A stretch of 15,076 nucleotides of DNA from RGIG4034 sp045628945 (lineage in GTDB: Bacteria > Bacillota > Clostridia > Lachnospirales > Lachnospiraceae): assembly GCA_045628945.1 (NCBI GenBank), contig JAZQQG010000037.1, forward strand, positions 1 to 15,076. The letters run 5' to 3'. Below, in pieces: positions 1-7,185 of the stretch (position 1 is the first letter of the stretch; every line of letters begins with the position of its first letter). The translations under genes and the position numbers were made by a program. Below the pieces are notes generated by a model that did no database searches, was not told the DNA's origin, and saw only the letters and a list, made by a program, of their open reading frames with translations.

Positions 1-46
1 CTCTACGAAAAAAGGACATCCATTCGGATGTCCTTTTTTCGTAGAG
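1..46 (-). terminator. Rho-independent terminator after tRNA-Gly (symmetrical)
   Basis: Positions 1-21 and 26-46 are perfect reverse complements around the 4-base loop ATTC, giving a 21-bp stem. The core is GGACATCC/GGATGTCC, flanked by an A-run at 8-13 and a T-run at 34-39, so on either strand the core hairpin is followed by a run of U. It lies directly 3' of the tRNA on the minus strand, and its outermost bases overlap the tRNA end (45-46). It could also stop transcription arriving from the left, outside the window. Confidence 0.9.
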
Positions 47-116
47 CGCGAGACGGGGATCGAACCCGCGGCCTTCTCCTTGGCAAGGAGACGCTCCACC
101 GCTGAGCCACTCGCGC
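45..116 (-). tRNA. tRNA-Gly (anticodon GCC)
   Basis: Read on the minus strand, this folds as a complete cloverleaf. The 7-bp acceptor stem pairs GCGCGAG (116-110) with CTCGCGC (52-46). The anticodon stem TCTCC/GGAGA encloses the loop TTGCCAA, giving anticodon GCC, which reads GGC and GGU glycine codons. The T-arm contains GGTTCGATCCC. The discriminator base at 45 is U, as usual for bacterial tRNA-Gly. The next bases are CTA, so CCA is not encoded and must be added after processing. A promoter lies 31 bases upstream and a terminator abuts the 3' end. Confidence 0.97.
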
Positions 117-146
117 GTATGTCCGTATTTCTCACGGACAAGTGTT

Positions 147-175
147 ATTATATTACAGGGTTTCAGATATGTCAA
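147..175 (-). promoter_or_regulatory. Sigma-A promoter of tRNA-Gly
   Basis: On the minus strand the -35 box is TTGACA (175-170) and the -10 box is TATAAT (152-147), both perfect consensus, with a 17-base spacer. Initiation would fall near 140, giving a leader of about 24 bases before the mature tRNA. That leader contains a 7-bp inverted repeat (120-126 with 134-140, TGTCCGT/ACGGACA). Confidence 0.93.
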
Positions 176-179
176 ATAC

Positions 180-206
180 TTTTTTAAATATTTTTTGATC
201 TTTTTT
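180..206 (-). promoter_or_regulatory. Phased A-tracts upstream of the tRNA promoter (UP-element-like)
   Basis: Three runs of six T on the plus strand (six A on the minus strand) occupy 180-185, 191-196 and 201-206. Their 10 to 11 base spacing is about one helical turn. They end immediately upstream of the -35 box. Phased A-tracts bend DNA, and A/T-rich DNA here is the known binding position of the RNA polymerase alpha C-terminal domain. An UP-element role is inferred from position and composition. Confidence 0.65.
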
Positions 207-213
207 CAAATAA

Positions 214-1569
214 TTATTCTGCCACCAAATCGTCCAAACCGGAGTTCACACGATCCGCAAAATGAACACGGTAGATTCGGCGAAGAGACTCATTGATACG
301 CTCCTCCGACAGGGTTCCGTCTGCAATGGCATCCAACACACCCTGATAAGCCTCTTGGAAATTCTCAGGCATCAGAATGATGTCACAGCCGGCCTCCAGT
401 GCCATCACGGCAGCTTCTCCGGGCAGATAGTACTCCGTGATTGCTCCCATGTTCATGGCATCGGTAATGACAATACCGTCAAAGCCTAACTCCTCACGTA
501 AAATCTCCGTCACAATCTGATAGGACATCGTCGCGGGAAGATTCGTTCCGGTTACTTCGGGGGTAGAAATGTGGCCCACCATCACGAATCTCGCTCCGGC
601 CTCAATACCGGCGCTGAAAGGAATAAACTCAGCCCCGCGCATCTCCTCCAACGTACGATGGGTTACCGCCAATCCGGTCTCGGAATTGCCTTCGGTATAG
701 CCATGTCCGGGGAAGTGTTTCAGACAAGCATCCACCTTCTGCTCATGCAGGGCCACAACGGATACACGGATAAATTCCGCAACATTCGTAGGCTCCGTAC
801 CAAAAGCACGCGTCACGAACATATCATTCTTGTCCGAACGAAGATCACACACAGGCGCGAAATTTATGTTGATTCCAAGATCCTGCAGATAGGTACCGAT
901 AATCGTATACGCCTCCGTTGCCTTGGCATAATCGCCGGTCGCACCGATGGTACTCATGTCCGATACTGTTTTCACATTCTTACAGGTTTTGGCTACGCGG
1001 GCAACCGATCCCCCCTCTTCATCAATACCGAGGAAAAGAGGATACTTCGACATCCCGGAAGTCTTGGTTACCATTTCTTTGAATTTATCATAATTCGTGA
1101 TGTTCTGTGCAAAGTAGATAAAGCCCGCAATCGGATACTTCTCCAAGGCTGCCTGCGTGGTTTTACCTGCAACCGTAACCTTCGCAACTCCGGTCAAAGA
1201 CTCGGGTGTTACGATAAATAAGCCTGCCACCTTCTCCTGCAACGTCATGGCCGCCAACTGCTCGTCCACCATCTCATTCAGGGCCAGGTCATAGGCAGAC
1301 ACTTCCGGTTCCGGCTCCGGCTCGGGTTCGGGTTCCGGAATAATCACCGGTTCCTCCTTAATCTCGTCTTCGGGAATCGGCGGTTTATCCACTGCGGCTA
1401 CCGGCGTCTTATGCGTTCTCTGAATCTCCATTACCTTCTGAACGCCAAAGTAGACTCCGACGACCACCAGGCACATGAATAACAGCAGAAATACATAGGC
1501 AAGCACCTGATTTCTGACTCTTCTTTTTTTGCGAATCTCTCTTCTCTTCTGAGCTTCATCCTGATCCAT
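214..1569 (-). CDS. Membrane-anchored NagZ-like GH3 N-terminal-domain protein with altered catalytic dyad
   Basis: Single-domain GH3 protein of the beta-N-acetylhexosaminidase (NagZ) type, 451 aa. A basic N-terminus precedes one membrane segment (residues about 22-43), then a Pro/Glu repeat spacer (PEPEPEPEPE, about 79-89) and the GH3 barrel (about 96-441), so the enzyme part should lie outside the membrane. Visible GH3 motifs are IDEEGGSVAR, KHFPGHG (284-290) and VITDAMNMG, which carries the nucleophile Asp370. In NagZ enzymes KHFPGHG is followed by a D-S-H segment whose Asp/His dyad supplies the acid/base; here it reads N295-S296-E297. The fold is secure, but substrate and even activity are uncertain. 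I chose ATG 1569 because AAGGGAG sits six bases upstream; an in-frame ATG at 1596 lacks a ribosome site. Last gene of the probable 5180-214 operon. No terminator is visible between it and the tRNA. Confidence 0.88.
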   Translation of the reverse strand: MDQDEAQKRREIRKKRRVRNQVLAYVFLLLFMCLVVVGVYFGVQKVMEIQRTHKTPVAAVDKPPIPEDEIKEEPVIIPEPEPEPEPEPEVSAYDLALNEMVDEQLAAMTLQEKVAGLFIVTPESLTGVAKVTVAGKTTQAALEKYPIAGFIYFAQNITNYDKFKEMVTKTSGMSKYPLFLGIDEEGGSVARVAKTCKNVKTVSDMSTIGATGDYAKATEAYTIIGTYLQDLGININFAPVCDLRSDKNDMFVTRAFGTEPTNVAEFIRVSVVALHEQKVDACLKHFPGHGYTEGNSETGLAVTHRTLEEMRGAEFIPFSAGIEAGARFVMVGHISTPEVTGTNLPATMSYQIVTEILREELGFDGIVITDAMNMGAITEYYLPGEAAVMALEAGCDIILMPENFQEAYQGVLDAIADGTLSEERINESLRRIYRVHFADRVNSGLDDLVAE

Positions 1570-1624
1570 AGTATTCTCCCTTACGCAATCCTTCATTCTA
1601 ATTCACACAAAACCGGGTTGCCGA

Positions 1625-2653
1625 CTAGTTAAACTTAAATATCTTCTGGCAGATTTTGTAACCGAACACGCATAATCTGCGGCCGACTCTTCCGGGCATG
1701 TGAAGCAAAAAGCCCATCAACGCCCAACGAAGTTTACGATACTCCTTGCGGTTCGTCTTCTTCATATACGCCCACAATTCCTTATTCTTGGCAAGGCTCT
1801 CCTTGGTATTGGCCTTCAAAAGAAGAATCGTGGATACGGAGCAGATAATCTCCAGATATTTGTGCATATAGATGTACAGTGGCTTCGTTACCGTCGTGCG
1901 ATCGAGCCCGCTGTAGAAGTCAAACATCATCTTATTCACGCGAATCTGTTGATCGATTCGCTTAATCATTACGGACTCATGGACGGACTGGTCCTCACGT
2001 CCGATGAAATACCGATAGAAATTGACATCCAGATAATACAGGTTCTTAACCAAAGGAAGCGGTGTGAACACATAAAGATTATCCACATAGAAGGTATGCT
2101 CGGGAAGCACCAGGCCGGAGTCTCGAAGCAACTGCGTACGAAAAATCGTCGAGTGCATCAGAATATACTGGCCAATCTTGAAGTGCTTTGCACGCTCCCA
2201 GCTAAATACCACATCCGTCGGAAGCGCCGGGGTATACTGAATAACCTTTTTGTTCTTTTCCCCCACCTTCTCATAGACGTAGTTGCTGATTAACAGGTCC
2301 ACCTGATTGTCGTCGGTAAGCTTCACAAACTCACGAAGCTTCGCAAGAATCGTCTTATAAGCTTCCTCGTCCACCCAGTCGTCGGAATCGACAATCTTCA
2401 GATAGGCTCCCTGCGCCTCACGAATACCGTAATTCACCGCAGAACCATGTCCACCGTTCTCCTTGTTGATTAAACGAACGATATTCGGATACTTCTCGGC
2501 ATACTCGGCGCCGATCTTCGCCGTATCGTCCTTGGAACCGTCATTCACAATCAGGATCTCCACTTCATCCCCTCCGGGTAAAAGTGAATCCAGACACTTT
2601 CTCATGTACTCCTGTGAATTATAACAAGGTACGGTAATGGTTAATAATTTCAT
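1625..2653 (-). CDS. Family 2 glycosyltransferase
   Basis: GT-A-fold glycosyltransferase, 342 aa, predicted cytosolic or peripherally membrane-bound, transferring a sugar from a nucleotide-sugar donor to a glycan or lipid acceptor that cannot be named from sequence. The N-terminus has the GT2 signature: the TITVPCYNSQ strand (5-14), IVNDGSKDDT (35-44), NGGHGSAVNYG, and the metal/nucleotide-binding DSDDW at 89-93. The C-terminal third is basic and ends with amphipathic or aromatic segments, as in many capsule or teichoic-acid type GT2 enzymes. The start overlaps the mutY stop as ATGA (2650-2653), with GGGGG shortly upstream inside mutY, so translation is probably coupled. The pairing with MutY and a nucleotidase gives no pathway clue. 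No signal peptide is visible. Confidence 0.9.
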   Translation of the reverse strand: MKLLTITVPCYNSQEYMRKCLDSLLPGGDEVEILIVNDGSKDDTAKIGAEYAEKYPNIVRLINKENGGHGSAVNYGIREAQGAYLKIVDSDDWVDEEAYKTILAKLREFVKLTDDNQVDLLISNYVYEKVGEKNKKVIQYTPALPTDVVFSWERAKHFKIGQYILMHSTIFRTQLLRDSGLVLPEHTFYVDNLYVFTPLPLVKNLYYLDVNFYRYFIGREDQSVHESVMIKRIDQQIRVNKMMFDFYSGLDRTTVTKPLYIYMHKYLEIICSVSTILLLKANTKESLAKNKELWAYMKKTNRKEYRKLRWALMGFLLHMPGRVGRRLCVFGYKICQKIFKFN

Positions 2654-3747
2654 AGTTCCCCCTTCACTCCCTCCGATACCAAAAACGGTGTATAGGCGCG
2701 ATAAGCGGCCGCTATCGGATAGAGACTTCCCGTTCGGGAAGGTTCGGTAAAAATATAATCTGAACGGTTCTCATATTCGTTTGGTGCAGACAATTCATCC
2801 ACTCGAATGAGATACCCAATCATATGCCATTCCACATGGCTGAAGATGTGCTTGGAGGCGGTTAACGGCGTCACCTGAATCGGTTCAAAACCGACCTTAC
2901 GGATCTGCTCAATCACCTCGCGCTCATCGACATGTCCGTCAAGCATCGGAAATTCATACATACCGGCCAAAAGTCCGTGGTTTGGACGCTTGTGAAGCGC
3001 TACCCGGCTTCCGTCCCGAATGACCAAAATGGTCTTTTCCTCGATTCGTCTCGGCGGTTTGGCCGCCTTTACCGGATAATGAATCGCGTTTTCTCCGCAG
3101 GCCTTACAAAGATCAGACACGGGACAATGCCCACAGTCCGGTACTCCGTTCGGCACGCAGACCGTTGCTCCCAGGTCCATCAGCGCCTGATTGAAGGCAC
3201 CCGGTCGATCCGTTGGAAGGACCTTCTCCACGATGTCACGCACTTTCCGGACGGTTGCCGGAAGTGTAATATCCTCTGAAAGCTTACAGACGCGCGAAAA
3301 GACACGCAATACGTTACCGTCAATTGCGGGTCTTGGAATTCCGTATGCAATTGAGAGAATCGCTCCTGCCGTGTAGGGGCCGATGCCCGGTAACGATAAG
3401 AGTTCCTTCTCCTCTTTCGGAAGTTCGCCACCGTAACGTGTCATCACTTCCACTGCCGCTCGGTTCAGGTTTCGAACCCGGCTGTAATATCCCAGGCCTT
3501 CCCAGACCTTAAGCAGTTCGTCCTCGCCCTCATCCGTGGCATGCGCCAGCGCCTCAATGGTCGGATAGCGTTGCAAAAAACGCTCATAATAGGGAATCAC
3601 CGCGGACACTCTGGTCTGCTGCAACATGATCTCTGAGATCCATACATGATAGGGTGTCGGTTCTTCTCTCCACGGAAGCACTCGTCTGTGATTATCATAC
3701 CACAACAGGAGCTGTTTCGCAAATTGCTGATCGTGTTTCTTGTTCAT
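2650..3747 (-). CDS. mutY: A/G-specific adenine DNA glycosylase MutY
   Basis: Base-excision repair enzyme that removes adenine mispaired with 8-oxoguanine or guanine; 365 aa, normal for the family. The HhH-GPD domain carries the catalytic Glu39 in WISEIMLQQTRV, the helix-hairpin-helix LPGIGPYTAGAI (119-130) and Asp143 in AIDGNV. The [4Fe-4S] cysteines are C197, C205, C208 and C214. The first gap is seven residues rather than the six of the E. coli enzyme, a spacing I believe is common in Firmicutes. A NUDIX-like 8-oxoG recognition domain follows from about residue 234, including HKRPNHGLLAGMYEFP. It starts three bases after the nucleotidase stop, with GAGGAG about 12 bases upstream, and overlaps the downstream GT2 by four bases. 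Confidence 0.97.
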   Translation of the reverse strand: MNKKHDQQFAKQLLLWYDNHRRVLPWREEPTPYHVWISEIMLQQTRVSAVIPYYERFLQRYPTIEALAHATDEGEDELLKVWEGLGYYSRVRNLNRAAVEVMTRYGGELPKEEKELLSLPGIGPYTAGAILSIAYGIPRPAIDGNVLRVFSRVCKLSEDITLPATVRKVRDIVEKVLPTDRPGAFNQALMDLGATVCVPNGVPDCGHCPVSDLCKACGENAIHYPVKAAKPPRRIEEKTILVIRDGSRVALHKRPNHGLLAGMYEFPMLDGHVDEREVIEQIRKVGFEPIQVTPLTASKHIFSHVEWHMIGYLIRVDELSAPNEYENRSDYIFTEPSRTGSLYPIAAAYRAYTPFLVSEGVKGEL

Positions 3748-3750
3748 TTT

Positions 3751-4668
3751 TTACATCGGCTCCTCGCCGCTTACATAAGGCACTCGGGCAGACGGAACCA
3801 CCTCGGAAGCCGGTGCGGTATGGACTACCTGGTCATCAAAAAAGATATGGGCTCCGAAGGCTTCCAAAACATCACGCTTGGACACGCCTCCCAGGAAGAA
3901 GGCTTCATCAATACGCACCTGCCAGGCACGAAGCGTACGAATAACCCGTTCGTGTGCGGGCGCGGAACGAGAGGTCACCAACGCAGTGCGAATCAGACTC
4001 TCCTCCGGCGGGAACTCCTTCTGAAGATCCGAAATGGTCTTCAAAAACTTGGCAAAAGGGCCCTTGGCTAACGGATTCTTTGCATTTTCCCGTTCATTGC
4101 GTTCGAAGGCCTCCAGACCTTCCGTCTGGTAGATTTTCTCAGAGTCGGCGCTGAAAAGAACCGCATCTCCGTCAAAAGCAATCCGAATGCAATTCAATTC
4201 CTCATCCTGCGGATACTCATGCACACCGTCAGCGCAAATGATACCGGCTGCTATTCCGGAATTGATGGCACTCTGCACATCATCTTCATAGGCGGACAGG
4301 AATAAGTCCGTCTTAAACGCATTCAGGTAAGGAGCAAGAGACGCACCGCTTGCCAACACCGCCCTGGAGATGTTTAATCCGTAATGTTCAATGGAATTAA
4401 AGACACGTAAGGAGGTATCCGCACTGTTACGCGACATAACAATGACCTCGACTCTGCCTTCCTCTCCGGGAAGCTTGTTGATATTCAGGAGTGCCTTGAT
4501 AATGGCAAAACCCGGTCCGGGCTTCAGAATCTCATTCTCATGGGCCACCTGGTATTCGCAGTAGGCTTCCACCCCGTCCTTTTCAAAAATAGCATTCTCC
4601 ACCGTCAGGTCGAACAGTGCTCTTGAAGACACACCGATTACTAATTTTTTATCCAGATTATATGCCAT
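3751..4668 (-). CDS. 5'-nucleotidase, cytosolic cN-I (NT5C1) type
   Basis: Predicted cytosolic HAD-fold 5'-nucleotidase that dephosphorylates nucleoside monophosphates; 305 aa. The sequence follows the cytosolic 5'-nucleotidase I family closely, as I recall the human enzyme: an N-terminal VSSRALFDL segment, HENEILKPGPGFA (43-55), AFDGDAVLFS (164-173), KNPLAKGPFAKFL (198-209), LVTSRSAPAHERV (230-242) and HIFFDDQ (274-280). The last block would supply the C-terminal acidic metal ligands of a HAD fold. The ATG is preceded by GGGAGGAG at good spacing. It is second in the probable operon, 56 bases after the DUF1653 gene and three bases before mutY. The exact nucleotide preference (AMP, IMP or a damaged nucleotide) is unknown; linkage to mutY could suggest nucleotide-pool cleansing, but this is speculative. 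Confidence 0.9.
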   Translation of the reverse strand: MAYNLDKKLVIGVSSRALFDLTVENAIFEKDGVEAYCEYQVAHENEILKPGPGFAIIKALLNINKLPGEEGRVEVIVMSRNSADTSLRVFNSIEHYGLNISRAVLASGASLAPYLNAFKTDLFLSAYEDDVQSAINSGIAAGIICADGVHEYPQDEELNCIRIAFDGDAVLFSADSEKIYQTEGLEAFERNERENAKNPLAKGPFAKFLKTISDLQKEFPPEESLIRTALVTSRSAPAHERVIRTLRAWQVRIDEAFFLGGVSKRDVLEAFGAHIFFDDQVVHTAPASEVVPSARVPYVSGEEPM

Positions 4669-4724
4669 CGTTCTCCTCCCGTTCCGATTCGACCCTAAGC
4701 TCGTCTCGGAATCCGATGCCGACC

Positions 4725-5180
4725 TTACTGTCGCAATCTGTTCACTTCATATTTACCACGCATCTGGAGGCATCCACGCAAATCCTCCATCTGCTGTTCG
4801 ATACTGCCTGCTTTCAACTGAATATCCATGGAGTAAGCCATCATGCGAAGCATCTGCTCCGTCGCCACCGCCTCGGACTTATTCAGAATCTCCAACTTCT
4901 CCTCACAGGAATCCGCTTCAAGGAACGCGTCCAAAAAACTGTTCGCATCCTCACGCACCAGTTCAAAACGATACTCCTGTTCCACCTGCGGATACTTTAC
5001 CCGATCCACCGGAGAGACAAACATATCATACGGCCTTACATAGCATTCAAACGGCGCTACCGTCTGTCGATAAACCACCATCGGACTTAAGTCCTCCGAG
5101 TTCTTGGCAATACAGACAATCTGATACCGATTCCCTTTAAAATGCTGATAAATCTCACCTGCTTCCGGTTGTCCCTGCAT
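4725..5180 (-). CDS. DUF1653 domain protein
   Basis: A 151-aa soluble protein. Residues about 5-70 match the DUF1653 pattern: GEIYQHFKGNRYQIVCIA, a VVYRQTVAPFECYVRPYDMF stretch, then a conserved region ending near VKYPQ. DUF1653 proteins are small, beta-rich and of unknown biochemical function. The remaining 80 residues are acidic and helical and make this protein longer than the usual stand-alone domain; I do not recognise that part. The ATG is set by AAGGAGG seven bases upstream. It is the first gene after the promoter at 5211-5239 and leads the operon with the nucleotidase, mutY, GT2 and GH3 genes. Confidence 0.85.
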   Translation of the reverse strand: MQGQPEAGEIYQHFKGNRYQIVCIAKNSEDLSPMVVYRQTVAPFECYVRPYDMFVSPVDRVKYPQVEQEYRFELVREDANSFLDAFLEADSCEEKLEILNKSEAVATEQMLRMMAYSMDIQLKAGSIEQQMEDLRGCLQMRGKYEVNRLRQ

Positions 5181-5210
5181 AGGCTTGCCTCCTTCATTAG
5201 ACTACCCCAT

Positions 5211-5239
5211 ATTATAACGGAATCACAGGTTGATTTCAA
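5211..5239 (-). promoter_or_regulatory. Sigma-A promoter for the DUF1653-nucleotidase-mutY-GT2-GH3 operon
   Basis: Minus-strand -35 box TTGAAA (5239-5234) and -10 box TATAAT (5216-5211), separated by 17 bases. The -35 box overlaps the last codons of the upstream small protein gene. Initiation near 5204 would leave a leader of about 25 bases that carries the AAGGAGG ribosome site. Confidence 0.8.
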
Positions 5240-5588
5240 CGAATACCTCGCAGTCAAAGTCGCCAAAACGAACCTCTCTTACAGCCTCAATCACCGCCTC
5301 TTCCGTCAGGTGCGTATCGTATACATTCACATAATAAGTTCTCGTCCAGCCATTCTCTCCCAGACAATCCACATGGGTCATCATAAGTCCCGCTCTGGTG
5401 TGTCCTGCCGCATCCAGAATCTCACGAATCTCCTGCTCATATTCCTCCTCCAGACGGTCATATACCTTCTGATTGAAGCCCCGTTCCTTCTTATCGAAGG
5501 CCCTTACCGTAAGACTGATGCAAAAAAACAAAACTAACATCATCGTGATTCCTACTGCAACTCTCTTCATTCCCATTCTTCTTGTCAT
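5223..5588 (-). CDS. Small membrane-anchored protein of unknown function
   Basis: A 121-aa protein that I do not recognise. It has a short basic N-terminus, one hydrophobic segment (residues about 9-28) that acts as signal anchor or uncleaved signal peptide, a charged helical stretch rich in Glu and Arg (about 38-60), and a C-terminal part alternating predicted strand and helix (TYYVNVYD, then EAVIEAVREV, then CEVFVEINL), suggesting a small alpha/beta domain outside the membrane. I chose ATG 5588 because AGGAG lies seven bases upstream; ATG 5612 is in frame with a weaker AAGGA 11 bases away. It stands alone between the HPt terminator and the DUF1653 promoter. No clear promoter was found in the 94 bases up to the terminator. 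Confidence 0.72.
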   Translation of the reverse strand: MTRRMGMKRVAVGITMMLVLFFCISLTVRAFDKKERGFNQKVYDRLEEEYEQEIREILDAAGHTRAGLMMTHVDCLGENGWTRTYYVNVYDTHLTEEAVIEAVREVRFGDFDCEVFVEINL

Positions 5589-5667
5589 GGCTTCTCTCCT
5601 CTTCACATTCACTATGTGTTCCTTACAGTAGGAAGAATACGCCTTGTTCAGTCCGTTTTATCGGTCT

Positions 5668-5684
5668 TTATATGAATCATATAA
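5668..5684. repeat. Perfect 17-base palindrome
   Basis: TTATATGA and TCATATAA are exact reverse complements around a single A. It lies between the HPt/HD-GYP terminator and the small membrane protein gene, about 80 bases upstream of that gene's start. Its last bases touch the terminator U-tract. It may be an operator for the small gene or merely A/T-rich symmetry; nothing else supports a function. Confidence 0.5.
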
Positions 5685-5722
5685 AAAAACGTGCGAAAAT
5701 ATTTCTTCGCACGTTCTTTTTT
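5683..5722 (-). terminator. Rho-independent terminator of the mannan/HD-GYP/HPt operon
   Basis: A 10-bp perfect stem AACGTGCGAA (5688-5697) with TTCGCACGTT (5706-5715) and an 8-base loop. On the minus strand it is followed by a U-run (complement of 5683-5689). On the plus strand a T-run (5717-5722) also follows, so the site looks bidirectional, though no plus-strand gene precedes it. It lies 31 bases after the HPt stop. Confidence 0.92.
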
Positions 5723-5752
5723 ACATTGTTCTGTTATCAAACGAATCGCACC

Positions 5753-6121
5753 CTACTCCGCAGGTCTTGTCGCAAGGAGTCCGGCAATCGCATCCATGGT
5801 GTCCGCATAGTCCGCGCGCATTACTCCCACTGCTTCGGTAATGTCTTCCGTCGGCTCGCCGCCACGAAGCATTTCACAGAGATTCGAACTGCTTGCGCCA
5901 AGCTTACCGATGCCCAGATTTAAGCACACACCCTTCAGAGAATGCGTAGCGCGAAATGCGGCTTCCCAGTTCTTCGCTTCCAGTGCCGTATCCACCTCGG
6001 CAATCGAATTCGACTGGGCAAAACGATCCAGATACTTGTAGATTCGTTCTTCTTTTCCCAGACGGCCGATCACCTCGTTATAATCAGAGCCTACGGCCGT
6101 ATAAAATTCCTGTACTGTCAT
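5753..6121 (-). CDS. HPt (histidine phosphotransfer) domain protein
   Basis: A 122-aa stand-alone HPt protein, expected to form a soluble helical bundle that passes phosphoryl groups between a hybrid sensor kinase and a response regulator. The phospho-accepting histidine is His60 in RATHSLKGVCLNLG, matching the HPt consensus (H-S-L-K-G with following small and hydrophobic residues), and SSNLCEML follows on the next helix. Its ATG overlaps the stop of the HD-GYP response-regulator gene as ATGA (6118-6121), with a GGGGGA ribosome site inside that gene. Translational coupling at near-equal levels strongly suggests the two proteins are partners. No histidine kinase is encoded in the window. Last gene before the terminator at 5683-5722. 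Confidence 0.92.
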   Translation of the reverse strand: MTVQEFYTAVGSDYNEVIGRLGKEERIYKYLDRFAQSNSIAEVDTALEAKNWEAAFRATHSLKGVCLNLGIGKLGASSSNLCEMLRGGEPTEDITEAVGVMRADYADTMDAIAGLLATRPAE

Positions 6122-7167
6122 GATTCGTTCCCCCTTTTATTGTCCAATTCCGTAAACGGAAAGCATTTCCGAAAACATTCCAGAATTTTCGGTGAAAACG
6201 TACCGCATTCACCGTTGACAATCATCTCACAGGCTTTATCCTTCGGAATTGGTTTCTTATAACAACGCTCCTCAATCAGCGCATCATAAACATCTGCCAC
6301 CGACACAAGCTGTGCCTCGATGGGAATCTCATCCCCCGCAAGGCCCTCGGGATAGCCTTTGCCGTCATAACGCTCATGATGATACTTTGCAATGTTATAA
6401 CATACCTCAAAGTAATCCTCTTCCCAGATGTTACGAACGCTCTTCAGGTACTCCGCCCCCAGCGTGGTATGCGTCTTCATAATTTCAAATTCTTCCGGGG
6501 TAAACCGTCCGGGTTTCAACAGAATCGTATCCGATACGGCAATCTTACCGACATCGTGCAGAACGGCCGCGTCCGTAATAATCTCGATACGTTCCTTCGT
6601 AAATCCATACTCCGGATTGTCCTGCATCAGTTGTTCGGCTAACGCTCGGGTATACGAGGAGACTCGCTGAACATGCTCCCCACTCTCCAGGTTACGACTC
6701 TCCACCAGGTTACCAAGCAAAATCGCCATATTACGATTACGTCTGCGAAGCTTGGCCGTCTGCTCCTCCACCTTGTCCTCCAGGTGGTTCTTATAGGTAT
6801 ACAGGCTGACTGCATTGCGTACGCGCTGCTCTACTAACATGGCATTGTACGGCTTCTTAATAAAATCCATCGCTCCAAGTTCGAGGCATTCTCTCTCAAT
6901 CTTGGGATCATAGTCTGCGGTAATCAGCAAGACGGGAATCTTATTAAGATCCTGATGTGCCTGCATGGTCCGCAGAACAGACAAACCGTCAACATTCGGC
7001 ATGTAGAGATCCAGCAAAACAGCACTCAGGTCAGCCCCATGCTCGTGAATTGCCTGCATTGCCTCTGCTCCATCGCGGGCCTCGACAATCTCGTACTGGT
7101 CCTCGAAGATATCCATGAGCAGCTCGCGATTCATATCCACGTCATCCGCTATTAATATCTTATGCAT
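6118..7167 (-). CDS. Response regulator with HD-GYP domain (c-di-GMP phosphodiesterase)
   Basis: A 349-aa cytosolic protein predicted to hydrolyse cyclic di-GMP under phosphorylation control. The receiver domain (1-120) has the acidic pair D8/D9, phospho-acceptor Asp53 (LLDLYMP), and the conserved Lys in FIKKP. A charged helical, probably coiled-coil linker (about 125-150) joins it to the HD-GYP domain. Expected metal ligands are all visible: GEHVQRV (His165), HD at 204-205 in LHDVGKI, THTTLGAEYL (His233), HH at 263-264, and the GYP signature HHERYDGKGYP (263-273), then Asp in VADVYDAL. I chose ATG 7167; an in-frame TTG at 7179 sits almost on top of the AGAGGA ribosome site, which favours the ATG although its spacing (about 12) is long. 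The gene starts 18 bases after the GH130_1 stop with no terminator between. Confidence 0.93.
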   Translation of the reverse strand: MHKILIADDVDMNRELLMDIFEDQYEIVEARDGAEAMQAIHEHGADLSAVLLDLYMPNVDGLSVLRTMQAHQDLNKIPVLLITADYDPKIERECLELGAMDFIKKPYNAMLVEQRVRNAVSLYTYKNHLEDKVEEQTAKLRRRNRNMAILLGNLVESRNLESGEHVQRVSSYTRALAEQLMQDNPEYGFTKERIEIITDAAVLHDVGKIAVSDTILLKPGRFTPEEFEIMKTHTTLGAEYLKSVRNIWEEDYFEVCYNIAKYHHERYDGKGYPEGLAGDEIPIEAQLVSVADVYDALIEERCYKKPIPKDKACEMIVNGECGTFSPKILECFRKCFPFTELDNKRGNES

Positions 7168-7185
7168 GATTTTTTCCAATTCCTC

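Noticed and set aside
1570..1596. Upstream ATG for the GH3 protein adding nine residues
   Set aside because: No Shine-Dalgarno sequence precedes it, while AAGGGAG at ideal spacing precedes the ATG at 1569.
3104..3160. Unusual C-x7-C spacing at the MutY iron-sulphur site as a sign of a defective enzyme
   Set aside because: All four cysteines are present, and I recall the same extra residue in other Firmicute MutY proteins, so it is probably normal.
7168..7179. TTG start four codons upstream of the HD-GYP ATG
   Set aside because: The AGAGGA ribosome site sits almost directly against the TTG, too close for initiation. The ATG gives the usual receiver N-terminus (M-H-K-I-L-I-A-D-D).
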